A DNA stretch of 64,000 nt from Curtobacterium pusillum (GCF_007673235.1 NZ_VDZH01000001.1:425261-489260), one strand, 5' to 3'; shown: positions 8,481 to 16,544, counted from the first letter of the stretch. Notes: generated by a model from the sequence alone, not told the origin. Numbers and translations: made by a program.

Positions 8481-8507
8481 ACGGGGGTCTTGCGGCAAGC
8501 CCCCCGT
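8481..8507 (-). promoter_or_regulatory. Rifamycin-associated element (RAE)-like palindrome upstream of helR
   Basis: A 27-nt dyad with 13-nt arms (8481-8493 and 8495-8507) around a central G; 12 of 13 positions pair. The core CTTGCGGCAAG with flanking G and C runs is what I remember of the 19-bp rifamycin-associated element found before inducible rifamycin resistance genes. It lies 22 bp upstream of the helR GTG, with a weak -10-like CACAAT between. No T-tract follows, so it is unlikely to be a terminator. The RAE identity is a recalled-consensus match, not a computed one. Confidence 0.75.
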
Positions 8508-8627
8508 CCGGCGGTATTCTGGTCACGGCGGGAGGGGAACCGCCGACTCCGGGCCGTCGTCAGCGCGGAACCGGAGGATGCCCGGAGGTGATCTCCGGGG
8601 TCACGGTACCGGTGGCGGGCTGTGCGA

Positions 8628-9290
8628 CTACCCCCGCCGCGGCGCGTCCCTCGTGCCGTCCGGCCGCACGAGATCACCGGAGTCAGTCACTCCGGATGGC
8701 TCCGGCACCGGATCGAACACCGCGACCGGCAACGGGCCGACGGTGTCGCAGCCGAGGCCAGGGAGGCCGGAGACGGAAGCAACCCGGATCGATCCGGCGT
8801 GGTCGCGTTCGAGCCGGTACTCCCGCCCGAAGCCGCTCATGTCGCCGAGCGACTCGCCGGGGTCCATGCTCCAGTTCCCGGCGACGCAACCACGCACGGC
8901 CGCGAAGTCCTCACCCTGGTCCCGGTAGCCCACCTCGACCTCGGTGGGAGCGAAGGGCAGCGGGCCGGGCACGAGGGTGGTGCTCCCGTGGTTCCGCAAC
9001 GTCTGCACCGCGTCGGCGGATTCGCGGTCGACGTAGCTCGAAGTCGCGCTCGCCGCGAGTTCTGGGATGCTGAAATCGTTGCGATTCCGTGCGACGGCTT
9101 CCGCCGCGAGTTCAGTACGGACCGCTCCGACCCAGGGATCACGCTCGAGGGATCCGGTCGGCGCGGCACCCACCCATCGAACGTCCGGGTAGTCGGGCGC
9201 TTCCTGCTCGGTCGTGCACCCGGAGATCCCGAGGGTCATCAGACCGGCAACGGTGGCGGCGCCGGCGCTCCTGTGCCATGAGCGACGCAT
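8628..9290 (-). CDS. Putative secreted lipoprotein
   Basis: A 220-residue protein of unknown function with a lipoprotein signal: basic MRRSWHRS, hydrophobic AGAATVAGLMTLG, lipobox GISGC with the lipidated Cys near residue 25. The mature part has two further cysteines (RGCVAG and GLGCDTV) that could form a disulfide. No enzymatic motif is seen. An in-frame ATG at 9350, about 15 nt after a TAGGGT hexamer, would add 20 residues before the signal; 9290 is preferred for the signal shape. Predicted to be anchored on the outer face of the membrane. Confidence 0.75.
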   Translation of the reverse strand: MRRSWHRSAGAATVAGLMTLGISGCTTEQEAPDYPDVRWVGAAPTGSLERDPWVGAVRTELAAEAVARNRNDFSIPELAASATSSYVDRESADAVQTLRNHGSTTLVPGPLPFAPTEVEVGYRDQGEDFAAVRGCVAGNWSMDPGESLGDMSGFGREYRLERDHAGSIRVASVSGLPGLGCDTVGPLPVAVFDPVPEPSGVTDSGDLVRPDGTRDAPRRG

Positions 9291-9474
9291 CACCGACGTC
9301 CGAGATGCCCGTGACGACGTTGTTCGTTCCTGCACTGCTCGGTCCCCCATCCGACAACGAGTTCCACCCTAGTGGGGTCGGGCTCCTCCGGCCGGGCGGC
9401 CATCGTCCGGTGCGTCTCCACCGTCGGACGGGCGAGGGACCCAGCCGGCCGCTCTCGGTTCCTGCGACCCCCGG

Positions 9475-10695
9475 TCACGCCGCTGTGAACACCAACGACG
9501 CGTTCTGCCCACCGAACCCGAACGAGTTGTTGAGCGCAGCCCGGATCGGAGCCGTCCGCGCCGAACCGGACACCACGTCCAGGTCGACCGCCGGGTCCAG
9601 GTGCTCCAGGTTCAGCGTCGCCGGCACGACCCCGGTCTCGATCGATCGCACGGCGAGGATCGACTCGACCGCCCCCGCCGCACCGAACATGTGCCCGATC
9701 GAGCTCTTCGGTGCGGTGACGAGCGCGCCGGTGCCGACCGCACGGGCGATGGCAGCGGCCTCGCCGACGTCCCCGACCGGCGTGCCGGTCGCGTGCGCGT
9801 TGACGTGGTCGATGTCCGCACCGGTGAGCCCGGCCATCCGGATCGCCGCCGTCATCGCCCGTTCCTGTTCGCCGCCGTCGGCGAGCGGCGCCGTGATGTG
9901 GAAGGCGTCGGAGGTGATCCCCCACCCGGCGAGCGTGCCGTGCGATCGCTGCGACCGGGCGGCAGCGTGCGCGCCACTCTCGAGGACGACGAACCCCGCG
10001 CCCTCCCCCAGGACGAACCCGCGGCGGGACGCGTCGAACGGCCGGGAGAGGGTCGTCGGGTCGTCGTCGCCCGGCTTCGCGAGCGCCTGGGACTGTGCGA
10101 AGGACGCCATCGCGACCGGGGTGAACGCGGCCTCGGTCCCGCCGGCGATCACGACGTCGGCTTCACCAGTGACGATGAGCCGTGCTGCGATCGCGATCGC
10201 CTCGGCGCCGGACGCGCAGGCCGACACGGTCGTGTAGGCACCGGCTCGCGCGCCGTACTCGATGCTGATCTGCGCAGCGGCCCCGTTGGCCATGAGCATC
10301 GGGACGGTCCGCGGCGACACTCGACGAGCGCCGGACGCACCGAGGACGTCGTGGGCGTCGAGCAGGGTCTCCACTCCCCCGATGCCGGTGCCGACGACCA
10401 CCGCGAGCCGGTCGCCCTCGACGGCGGGTGCGCCGGCGTCCGCCCAGGCCTCCCCGGCGGCCACGAGGGCGAGCTGCTGACTGCGGTCGAGACGGTTGGC
10501 GCGGACCCGGCCGAGCGCGGCATCGGCGTCGAGTGCGGCGTCGGCGCCGACGAGGATCGGCACCTGCTCCCACAGCGCGCCGGGGCGGTCGAGGACGTGC
10601 ACGCCGGAACGCCCCGCGACGAGCGCGTCCCAGAGGGCGTCGACGCCGTGGCCGAACGGGGAGACCGCGCCGTAGCCGGTGATGGAGATGTCCAC
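9475..10695 (-). CDS. Beta-ketoacyl-ACP synthase II-like condensing enzyme
   Basis: A 406-residue thiolase-fold condensing enzyme of the FabF/KAS II group, joining an acyl thioester with malonyl-ACP. The catalytic triad is intact: Cys in TTVSACASGAEA (about residue 158), His in VNAHATGTPVGD and His in SSIGHMFGAAGAVES. The GTG start at 10695 has a good AGGAG. It stands alone, without malonyl transferase, ACP or reductase genes nearby, and is divergent from a TetR gene with two shared operator-like sites. That suggests a specialised or regulatory role rather than the main fatty-acid synthase, which in this group is usually FAS I. Confidence 0.9.
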   Translation of the reverse strand: MDISITGYGAVSPFGHGVDALWDALVAGRSGVHVLDRPGALWEQVPILVGADAALDADAALGRVRANRLDRSQQLALVAAGEAWADAGAPAVEGDRLAVVVGTGIGGVETLLDAHDVLGASGARRVSPRTVPMLMANGAAAQISIEYGARAGAYTTVSACASGAEAIAIAARLIVTGEADVVIAGGTEAAFTPVAMASFAQSQALAKPGDDDPTTLSRPFDASRRGFVLGEGAGFVVLESGAHAAARSQRSHGTLAGWGITSDAFHITAPLADGGEQERAMTAAIRMAGLTGADIDHVNAHATGTPVGDVGEAAAIARAVGTGALVTAPKSSIGHMFGAAGAVESILAVRSIETGVVPATLNLEHLDPAVDLDVVSGSARTAPIRAALNNSFGFGGQNASLVFTAA

Positions 10696-10708
10696 GGAAG
10701 ACTCCTTC

Positions 10709-10744
10709 TTGTACGTTGAACAAGTTGAGTTGTACCACGTACAA
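10709..10744. promoter_or_regulatory. Tandem TetR operator candidates
   Basis: Two 15-bp palindromes with the same half-site and 3-nt spacer lie in the 56-bp divergent gap: TTGTACGTTGAACAA (10709-10723, one mismatch) and TTGTACCACGTACAA (10730-10744, perfect). Their centres are 21 bp apart, two helical turns, so dimers would sit on one DNA face. They cover the space where both divergent promoters must be, so the TetR protein at 10752 probably controls itself and the condensing enzyme. Confidence 0.78.
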
Positions 10745-10751
10745 TTCCGAC

Positions 10752-11360
10752 ATGGCAACCACCACCGACGGTCCCGGGACCCCGCGCGGCGCGGCGACCC
10801 GTGCCCGCATCCTCGCCGCGACGGCCGGCCTGCTCAGTGCGAGCCGGACTGCGTCGGCGGACGGCGACGGCACGCTCCGGTCCGTCACCGTCAGCGAGAT
10901 CGCCCGCGCGGCGGGGGTCTACCCGAACCAGATCACGCACCACTTCGGCTCGAAGGACCGTCTCGTCCTCGACGCGGCCTTCGCGCTGTTCCTCCGCGAC
11001 ACGACCCGGTTGCAGGCTGCCGGGCGCCGGGCGACGAGCGCGACGGCGTTCCGGCAGGTCCTCGCCCGGACGGCCCTCGCGATGCCGTCGACGCCGCTCG
11101 TGGTCCGGGCGCTCGCCTCCGCGGGCGACGACGCGGCGCAGCGGGAGCGGGTGCGCCTGCTCCTCGCCGTGCTCTTCCGACAGTCGGAGCGCTACCTCGA
11201 GCGCGTCGTCACCGAGCACGGCTGGACGAGCCCGAGCGGTGTCGGCCGGGATGCCCGGACGTTCTGGAGCGCGGTGTTCGGCGCCACCCTGCTCGCCGAT
11301 GCCGGGGTCACCGGCGGGCCGTCCGACCTCGACCTCGCCGGCACCGTCTCCATCACCTGA
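10752..11360 (+). CDS. TetR/AcrR family transcriptional regulator
   Basis: A 202-residue regulator. Residues 12-75 form the TetR DNA-binding domain: ATRARILAATAGLL, a variable insert rich in Ala, Asp and Gly, VTVSEIARAAGVYPNQITHHFGSKDRLVLDA. The C-terminal helical domain presumably binds an inducer, perhaps an acyl-CoA given the divergent condensing enzyme (inference). ATG 10752 follows directly after the second operator candidate; an in-frame ATG at 10716 lies inside the operator region and is less likely. It converges on dhaM downstream. Confidence 0.9.
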   Translation: MATTTDGPGTPRGAATRARILAATAGLLSASRTASADGDGTLRSVTVSEIARAAGVYPNQITHHFGSKDRLVLDAAFALFLRDTTRLQAAGRRATSATAFRQVLARTALAMPSTPLVVRALASAGDDAAQRERVRLLLAVLFRQSERYLERVVTEHGWTSPSGVGRDARTFWSAVFGATLLADAGVTGGPSDLDLAGTVSIT

Positions 11361-11368
11361 TTCGGCGC

Positions 11369-11438
11369 CCGAGACTCGGCGTGAGCGACGACTCTCGCGC
11401 TCCGGACCGCGAGATCGGTCGCCTCAGCCGAGTCTCGG
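11369..11438. repeat. 70-nt palindrome between convergent tetR and dhaM
   Basis: Outer 12-bp arms are perfect: CCGAGACTCGGC (11369-11380) and GCCGAGTCTCGG (11427-11438). The inside continues as an imperfect stem ending in CTCTCGCG/CGCGAGA around a short loop near 11400-11408. Each outer arm is itself almost palindromic. It probably ends transcripts from both sides, or is one copy of a dispersed intergenic palindrome; no T-tract is present. Confidence 0.6.
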
Positions 11439-11476
11439 CCGGATCGCGCCGACGAGCGGCCGCGCGCCGCGCCGGC

Positions 11477-12199
11477 TCACTCGCCGAAGCCGGAACGCAC
11501 GAGCGCGACGAGCGCCTCGACGGCGTCCTGCCCGTCGGGTCCCGACCCCTCGATCGTGACCGTCGCGCCCTTCGGCAGCGCCAACGCCATGATCGCGAGC
11601 AGGCTCTTCGCGTCCACGCCGTTCACCCGCACCGACGCCTCGTACTTCGCCGCGGTCTTCACGAACTCCGCCGCGGGGCGGGCGTGCAGCCCGCTCTCGT
11701 TGACGAGTTCGACGCTCTCGGACGCGGCCACGTCCTCGACGGGGCCGGCGCCGTCAGCCGGCACCGCGCCTCCAGGCTGGTCGTCGGACGGACTGGAGGA
11801 ACGACTCGCGTCCGCCTCGGAGGCTGCGGCAGACGCGGCAGCGGCCAGGACCGCGTCGACGTCGCCGCCGGTCTGCGCGGCGACGGCCGCGGCGACCGCG
11901 CCCTCCACCAGGGGTGCCTGCGAGACGTGCACCCGCGCGCGGGCGTCGTCGTCGAGGAAGTCGAGGGCCGTGTCGGTCGTCAGGTAGGCGGAGCCGAGGT
12001 CGCACAGGACGACGACGGCGTCGGCGTCGGCGAGCTCCTCGAAGCCGGCGGTGATCGCCTCGAACGAGGTACCGATCCCGCCGTCGTCGGTGCCACCGGC
12101 GGCGACGAGCGGCACGTCGGCGGCCATCTGGCGCGCGAGCTCCACGGTGCCGGTCGCGATCGCCGCGCTGTGCGAGACGATCAGGATGCCGACGGTCAC
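11477..12199 (-). CDS. dhaM: Dihydroxyacetone kinase phosphoryl donor DhaM fused to HPr
   Basis: A 240-residue PTS protein that passes phosphate from the PTS to DhaL. Residues 1-130 are the EIIA-mannose-like domain, with the phospho-His in GILIVSHS (His9) and GTDDGGIGTS. A low-complexity Ala/Ser/Asp linker (about 130-160) leads to a complete HPr domain with the phospho-His in NESGLHARPAAEF and SLLAIMALALPKG. No enzyme I-like domain, which some bacterial DhaM proteins carry, is present, so phosphate must come from a separate enzyme I. GTG start overlaps the dhaL stop (GTGA). Last gene of dhaKLM. Confidence 0.92.
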   Translation of the reverse strand: MTVGILIVSHSAAIATGTVELARQMAADVPLVAAGGTDDGGIGTSFEAITAGFEELADADAVVVLCDLGSAYLTTDTALDFLDDDARARVHVSQAPLVEGAVAAAVAAQTGGDVDAVLAAAASAAASEADASRSSSPSDDQPGGAVPADGAGPVEDVAASESVELVNESGLHARPAAEFVKTAAKYEASVRVNGVDAKSLLAIMALALPKGATVTIEGSGPDGQDAVEALVALVRSGFGE

Positions 12200-12822
12200 G
12201 CGGCGTCCACGGCGGCGCGGAGGATGTACACGGTCGACTGCGCACCAGGGTCGCGATGGCCGACGGCCCGCTCCCCGAGGTAGCTCGCACGGCCCTTGCG
12301 AGCGACGAGCGGGTCGGTCGACTCTGCGCCCGTCACGGCGGCGTCGGCGGCGGCGGCGAGTACCTGCTCGGGGCTGTCCCCGGCGGCGGCCGCGGCACCG
12401 GCGGCGTCGACGGCGGGCGACCACGCGTCGACCATGGTCTTGTCCCCGACGGACGCCTTGCCCCGGGACACGACACCGTCGCGGGCAGCGGTCAGCACGG
12501 CGACGAGCGTGTCGGCGTCGAGCTCGGTGGCGTCGCCGGCGGCCTGCGCGGCCTTGAGGTACGCCGTGCCGAAGAGCGGCCCGGCGGCGCCGCCCACGGT
12601 CGAGATGAGCTTCGTCGCGACCACCTTGAGCACGGCGCCGGGCGTGTCGAACGAACCGGTGTCGACGGCCTCGAGCACGGCACGGAACCCGCGGTCGAGG
12701 TTCTCACCGTGGTCCCCGTCGCCGATCTCCCGGTCGAGCGTGACGAGCTCGGCCCGGTGCTCGTCGATCGTCGCGGCGGTGCGGCGGACCCAGTCGATGG
12801 CCCATGCGGTGTCGAGCGCCAA
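12196..12822 (-). CDS. dhaL: Dihydroxyacetone kinase ADP-binding subunit DhaL
   Basis: A 208-residue subunit that holds ADP as a bound cofactor; DhaM phosphorylates it and it phosphorylates dihydroxyacetone bound to DhaK. The Mg-ADP aspartates are visible in LDREIGDGDHGENLDRG, and the nucleotide loop in STVGGAAGPLFGTAYLKAA, followed by GKASVGDKTMVDAW. Length is normal for the family. It lies 32 bp after dhaK and overlaps dhaM by 4 bp, so it is part of one operon. Confidence 0.95.
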   Translation of the reverse strand: MALDTAWAIDWVRRTAATIDEHRAELVTLDREIGDGDHGENLDRGFRAVLEAVDTGSFDTPGAVLKVVATKLISTVGGAAGPLFGTAYLKAAQAAGDATELDADTLVAVLTAARDGVVSRGKASVGDKTMVDAWSPAVDAAGAAAAAGDSPEQVLAAAADAAVTGAESTDPLVARKGRASYLGERAVGHRDPGAQSTVYILRAAVDAA

Positions 12823-12854
12823 TTCGTGTTCCTTCCTGGATGGTGGGCGGTGGT

Positions 12855-13856
12855 TCAGCGTCCCCAGCGCAGTGCCGGGGTCTCCACCGGTGCGTCCCAG
12901 AGGGCGGTGAGTTCGTCGTCGAGCACCGTGACGGTGAGCGAGAACCCCTGCATCTCGAGGGATGTCACGTAGTCGCCGACCAGGCTACGCGTGACCTCGT
13001 ACCCGCGGTCGGCGAGCACCTCGGCGGCGCGTCGGTAGGCGATGTAGAGCTCCGAGAGCGGCGTGCCGCCCATGCCGTTCACGAGGAGCAGCAGCGTCGA
13101 GCCGGCCGGGGGTTCGAGGTCGGTGAGGATCGGTTCGAGCACCCGGTCGACGAGCTGGTCGGCCGGCGCCATCGGGATGCGCTCCCGGCCCGGCTCGCCG
13201 TGGATGCCGATGCCGAGCTCGACCTCGTCGTCGGCGAGCGTGAAGGACGGCTCACCGGCGTGCGGGACGGTGCCGGAGCTGAGCGCGAGGCCCATCGACC
13301 GCGTGACGTCGTTGACGTGGCGGGCGACGGCGGCGACGGCGTCCAGGTCGTCCCCGCGCTCGGCAGCGGCGCCGGCGCACTTCTCGACGACGACGGTACC
13401 CGCGACGCCGCGGCGGCCGGCCGTGTAGAGCGAGTCCTGCACGGCCACGTCGTCGTCGACCACGACGGACTCGACGCGCACGTCGTCCATCCCGGCGAGC
13501 TCGGCGGCGGTCTCGAAGTTGAGCACGTCGCCGGTGTAGTTCTTCACGATGTGGAGCACACCCGCTCCCCCGTCGACGGCCTTCGTCGCGGCGACGATCG
13601 GGTCGGGCGTGGGGCTGGTGAACACCGGGCCGGGCACCGCGGCGTCGAGCATGCCGTACCCGACGAAGCCGGCGTGCAGGGGCTCGTGCCCGCTGCCACC
13701 GCCGCTGACGATGCCGACCTTGCCCTGGACGGGGGCGTCCGCGCGGTGGAGGTGGATCGGGTCCTCGACCAGGACCACGTGCCCGGCGTGTGCGAGGGCG
13801 AACCCACGGACCGTCTCGTCGACCACGTCGTGCGGGTCGTTGATGAGCTTCTTCAT
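12855..13856 (-). CDS. dhaK: Dihydroxyacetone kinase substrate-binding subunit DhaK
   Basis: A 333-residue subunit that binds dihydroxyacetone covalently as a hemiaminal. Signatures include KKLINDPHDVVDETVRGF at the N-terminus, the SGGGSGHEPLHAGFVG loop (about residues 51-66), VKNYTGDVLNFE and the substrate-binding His in ELGIGIHGEPG (about residue 220). It is the first gene of dhaKLM and divergent from glpF, with two identical 14-bp palindromes in the gap. Product dihydroxyacetone phosphate enters glycolysis. Confidence 0.96.
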   Translation of the reverse strand: MKKLINDPHDVVDETVRGFALAHAGHVVLVEDPIHLHRADAPVQGKVGIVSGGGSGHEPLHAGFVGYGMLDAAVPGPVFTSPTPDPIVAATKAVDGGAGVLHIVKNYTGDVLNFETAAELAGMDDVRVESVVVDDDVAVQDSLYTAGRRGVAGTVVVEKCAGAAAERGDDLDAVAAVARHVNDVTRSMGLALSSGTVPHAGEPSFTLADDEVELGIGIHGEPGRERIPMAPADQLVDRVLEPILTDLEPPAGSTLLLLVNGMGGTPLSELYIAYRRAAEVLADRGYEVTRSLVGDYVTSLEMQGFSLTVTVLDDELTALWDAPVETPALRWGR

Positions 13857-13919
13857 GCGGAGCCTCCACTGTCGTCACTGACCGCGCCCAATCTACATCG
13901 GCCGGTCGTTCGGCCGTCG

Positions 13920-13933
13920 TGCACGTTCGTGCA
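13920..13933. promoter_or_regulatory. Operator-like palindrome, copy 1 (dha side)
   Basis: TGCACGTTCGTGCA: perfect 6-bp arms with a 2-nt spacer, 64 bp upstream of the dhaK start. An identical copy lies at 13995-14008; centres are 75 bp apart, about seven turns. The placement suits one regulator controlling both dhaKLM and glpFK, possibly by looping. No regulator gene adjoins, and the cognate family (LacI, DeoR or SorC type) cannot be told from the site. Confidence 0.6.
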
Positions 13934-13994
13934 GAGGGGTCCCGGGTCGGGACGCGGCTGCGTGCCCGCTGGGCGGTCGTACGCACACTGCGGA

Positions 13995-14008
13995 TGCACG
14001 TTCGTGCA
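13995..14008. promoter_or_regulatory. Operator-like palindrome, copy 2 (glp side)
   Basis: Exact second copy of TGCACGTTCGTGCA, 131 bp before the glpF start. The surrounding 13857-14139 intergenic stretch has no gene. I could not identify a convincing -35/-10 pair for glpF; TTGAAC and TATGCT at 14046-14065 are only 8 bp apart and were not accepted. Confidence 0.6.
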
Positions 14009-14139
14009 CAATCGCGCACTTCCCTCACGAACGCATCGCCATCGGTTGAACGGCGTCACTATGCTCGGCCCCAATCACTCAACGGGGAGTGCCGGCGCAG
14101 CACCACCGGACCCCCACCCTCACGCACTGGAGGTCACCG

Positions 14140-14862
14140 ATGGACGGCATCGGCGTCAATTTCCTCTCTGAGCTCGTCGGCACGGCGATGCTCATCATCC
14201 TGGGTGGCGGCGTCGTCGCCGCTGTCTCGCTGACGAAGTCCAAGGGCTTCGGAGCCGGCTTCCTCATGGTCACGATCGGTTGGGGCTTCGCGGTCTTCGC
14301 CGGCGTCACCGTGTCGTACAAGTCCGGCGGCCAGCTCAACCCGGCGGTGAGCCTCGCGCAGGCCATCCTCGGCAACATCACCATCGGCGAGATGTTCCTC
14401 TACTGGCTCGCCCAGCTGATCGGTGCGGTCATCGGTGCCGTCATCGTCTGGCTCGCCTACAAGCAGCACTTCGACGAGGAGCCCGACGCAGCAGCCAAGC
14501 TCGGCGTCTTCTCCACCGGCCCGGCGATCCGTTCGTACGGCTGGAACCTCGTGACCGAGATCATCGGCACCTTCGTCCTCGTCTTCACGGTCATCGCCTT
14601 CACCAACGGCGGTACCCCGAAGGAGCTCGGCGCGGTTCCCGTGGCCTTCCTCGTGATCGCGATCGGTGTCTCCCTCGGTGGCCCGACCGGGTACGCCATC
14701 AACCCGGCACGTGACCTCGGCCCGCGCATCGCGCACGCCTTCCTGCCGATCAAGGGCAAGGGCTCGAGCGACTGGGCGTACGCCTGGGTGCCCGTGGTCG
14801 GACCGCTCATCGGCGGTGCCCTCGCAGCCGGCCTGTCCTACGCGCTGCTGCCCCTCGCCTGA
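14140..14862 (+). CDS. glpF: Glycerol facilitator (MIP/aquaporin family)
   Basis: A 240-residue channel with six membrane helices and two half-helices carrying the NPA motifs: GGQLNPAVSLAQAIL (about residue 67) and GYAINPARDLGPRIAHAF (about residue 187). Asp after the second NPAR is typical of glycerol-permeable members. GGAGG precedes the ATG with proper spacing. It is 44 bp upstream of glpK, and together they take up glycerol and trap it as glycerol 3-phosphate. Confidence 0.94.
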   Translation: MDGIGVNFLSELVGTAMLIILGGGVVAAVSLTKSKGFGAGFLMVTIGWGFAVFAGVTVSYKSGGQLNPAVSLAQAILGNITIGEMFLYWLAQLIGAVIGAVIVWLAYKQHFDEEPDAAAKLGVFSTGPAIRSYGWNLVTEIIGTFVLVFTVIAFTNGGTPKELGAVPVAFLVIAIGVSLGGPTGYAINPARDLGPRIAHAFLPIKGKGSSDWAYAWVPVVGPLIGGALAAGLSYALLPLA

Positions 14863-14906
14863 TCCAACCCACCACACTCACCCGAGCAAGACCGTAAGGA
14901 GCACCA

Positions 14907-16418
14907 ATGGCCGACTACATCGTCGCCATCGACCAGGGCACGACCTCGACCCGAGCGATCGTCTTCGACCACTCCGGCTCGATCGTGTCCGTGGGCCAGA
15001 AGGAACACGAGCAGATCTTCCCGCGTGCCGGATGGGTCGAGCACGACCCCGCCGAGATCTGGGACAACACCCGTGAGGTCATCGGCCAGGCCCTGTCCCG
15101 CGCCGACATCACCCGCCACGACGTCGCGGCGGTCGGCATCACCAACCAGCGCGAGACCGCGGTCGTCTGGGACAAGAACACCGGCAAGCCGGTCTACAAC
15201 GCGATCGTCTGGCAGGACACCCGCACGCAGTCCATCGTCGACAAGCTCGCCGACGGCGACACCGACCGCTACAAGTCCGTCGTGGGCCTCCCGCTCGCGA
15301 CGTACTTCGCCGGCACGAAGATCGTCTGGATCCTCGAGAACGTCGAGGGCGCACGTGAGAAGGCCGAGGCGGGCGACCTGCTCTTCGGCACCACCGACAC
15401 CTGGGTCCTCTGGAACCTGACCGGTGGTGTGGACGGCGGTGTCCACAAGACCGACGTCACGAACGCGTCCCGCACGCTGTTCATGGACCTCGAGACGCTC
15501 CAGTGGCGCGACGACATCCTCGGCGACTTCGGCGTCCCGAAGTCGATGCTCCCGGAGATCGTCAGCTCCTCCGAGGTCTACGGGCACGTCGAGTCGTCGA
15601 ACCTGCTGCGCGAGGTCCCGATCGCGGGCATCCTCGGCGACCAGCAGGCCGCGACGTTCGGCCAGGCCGCGTTCGACCAGGGCGAGTCGAAGAACACCTA
15701 CGGCACCGGCAACTTCCTCATCTTCAACACGGGCACGGAGATCGTCCGCTCGGAGAACGGGCTGCTCACGACCGTCGGCTACAAGCTCGGCGACCAGGAG
15801 ACGCACTACGCCCTCGAGGGTTCGATCGCCGTCACGGGCTCGCTCATCCAGTGGCTCCGCGACAACCTCGGCCTGATCGGCAGTGCCCCGGAGGTCGAGG
15901 CCCTCGCCAAGACTGTCGAGGACAACGGCGGCGTGTACTTCGTCCCCGCGTTCTCGGGACTCTTCGCCCCGTACTGGCGTCCCGACGCCCGCGGCGCGAT
16001 CGTCGGTCTCACCCGCTACGTCAACAAGGGCCACATCGCGCGTGCGGCCCTGGAGGCGACGGCGCTGCAGACCCGCGAGGTCCTCGACGCCGTCAACGCG
16101 GACTCGGGCGTGGACCTCACCGAGCTCAAGGTGGACGGCGGCATGACCGCCAACAACGAGCTCATGCAGTTCCAGGCCGACATCCTCAACGTGCCCGTGG
16201 TGCGCCCGGTGGTCGCCGAGACCACCGCGCTCGGCGCCGCCTACGCGGCGGGCCTGGCGGTCGGGTTCTGGGCGAACCTCGACGAGCTCCGTGCCAACTG
16301 GCAGGAGGACAAGCGCTGGGAGCCGCAGCTCGACGCAGCCGAGCGTGACCGCACGCTCCGCCTCTGGAAGAAGGCCGTCACGAAGACCTTCGACTGGGTC
16401 GACGAGGACGTCCAGTAG
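14907..16418 (+). CDS. glpK: Glycerol kinase
   Basis: A 503-residue FGGY kinase that phosphorylates glycerol with ATP. Features: N-terminal ATP loop [20 protein letters not shown] (residues 4-23), [42 protein letters not shown] and the second signature [19 protein letters not shown] near residue 410. Length is standard. AAGGAG lies before the ATG. Co-transcribed with glpF; a long perfect hairpin follows the stop. Confidence 0.97.
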   Translation: MADYIVAIDQGTTSTRAIVFDHSGSIVSVGQKEHEQIFPRAGWVEHDPAEIWDNTREVIGQALSRADITRHDVAAVGITNQRETAVVWDKNTGKPVYNAIVWQDTRTQSIVDKLADGDTDRYKSVVGLPLATYFAGTKIVWILENVEGAREKAEAGDLLFGTTDTWVLWNLTGGVDGGVHKTDVTNASRTLFMDLETLQWRDDILGDFGVPKSMLPEIVSSSEVYGHVESSNLLREVPIAGILGDQQAATFGQAAFDQGESKNTYGTGNFLIFNTGTEIVRSENGLLTTVGYKLGDQETHYALEGSIAVTGSLIQWLRDNLGLIGSAPEVEALAKTVEDNGGVYFVPAFSGLFAPYWRPDARGAIVGLTRYVNKGHIARAALEATALQTREVLDAVNADSGVDLTELKVDGGMTANNELMQFQADILNVPVVRPVVAETTALGAAYAAGLAVGFWANLDELRANWQEDKRWEPQLDAAERDRTLRLWKKAVTKTFDWVDEDVQ

Positions 16419-16438
16419 TCCTGTGCTGAGGTGACCGC

Positions 16439-16483
16439 CTGGAGGCGCGGTGCCGGTCCGACGGACCGGCACCGCGCCTCCAG
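16439..16483 (+). terminator. 22-bp perfect hairpin after glpK (CTGGAGGCGCGG family)
   Basis: Arms 16439-16460 and 16462-16483 are perfectly complementary over 22 bp with a single base between, starting CTGGAGGCGCGG and ending CCGCGCCTCCAG. It lies 20 bp after the glpK stop, and minus-strand trpD ends about 60 bp beyond, so it can stop transcripts from both sides. There is no U-tract. The same outer sequence recurs at 55387-55430 and in partial form at many gene ends. Confidence 0.75.
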
Positions 16484-16544
16484 TCAGTTGCGTCTACTGC
16501 AGTTGCGTCTGCATCGGGTGTGGCCGCGTCGGTTGCTTCTGCGC

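Noticed and set aside
8460-8498. TTG start at 8498 for helR
   Set aside because: It lies inside the RAE-like palindrome and adds residues unlike the HelR N-terminus; the GTG at 8459 fits.
8481-8507. The palindrome before helR as a terminator of the lipoprotein gene
   Set aside because: No T-tract, about 120 bp past the stop, and a match to a known regulatory element.
14046-14065. TTGAAC and TATGCT as glpF promoter
   Set aside because: Spacer is only 8 bp.
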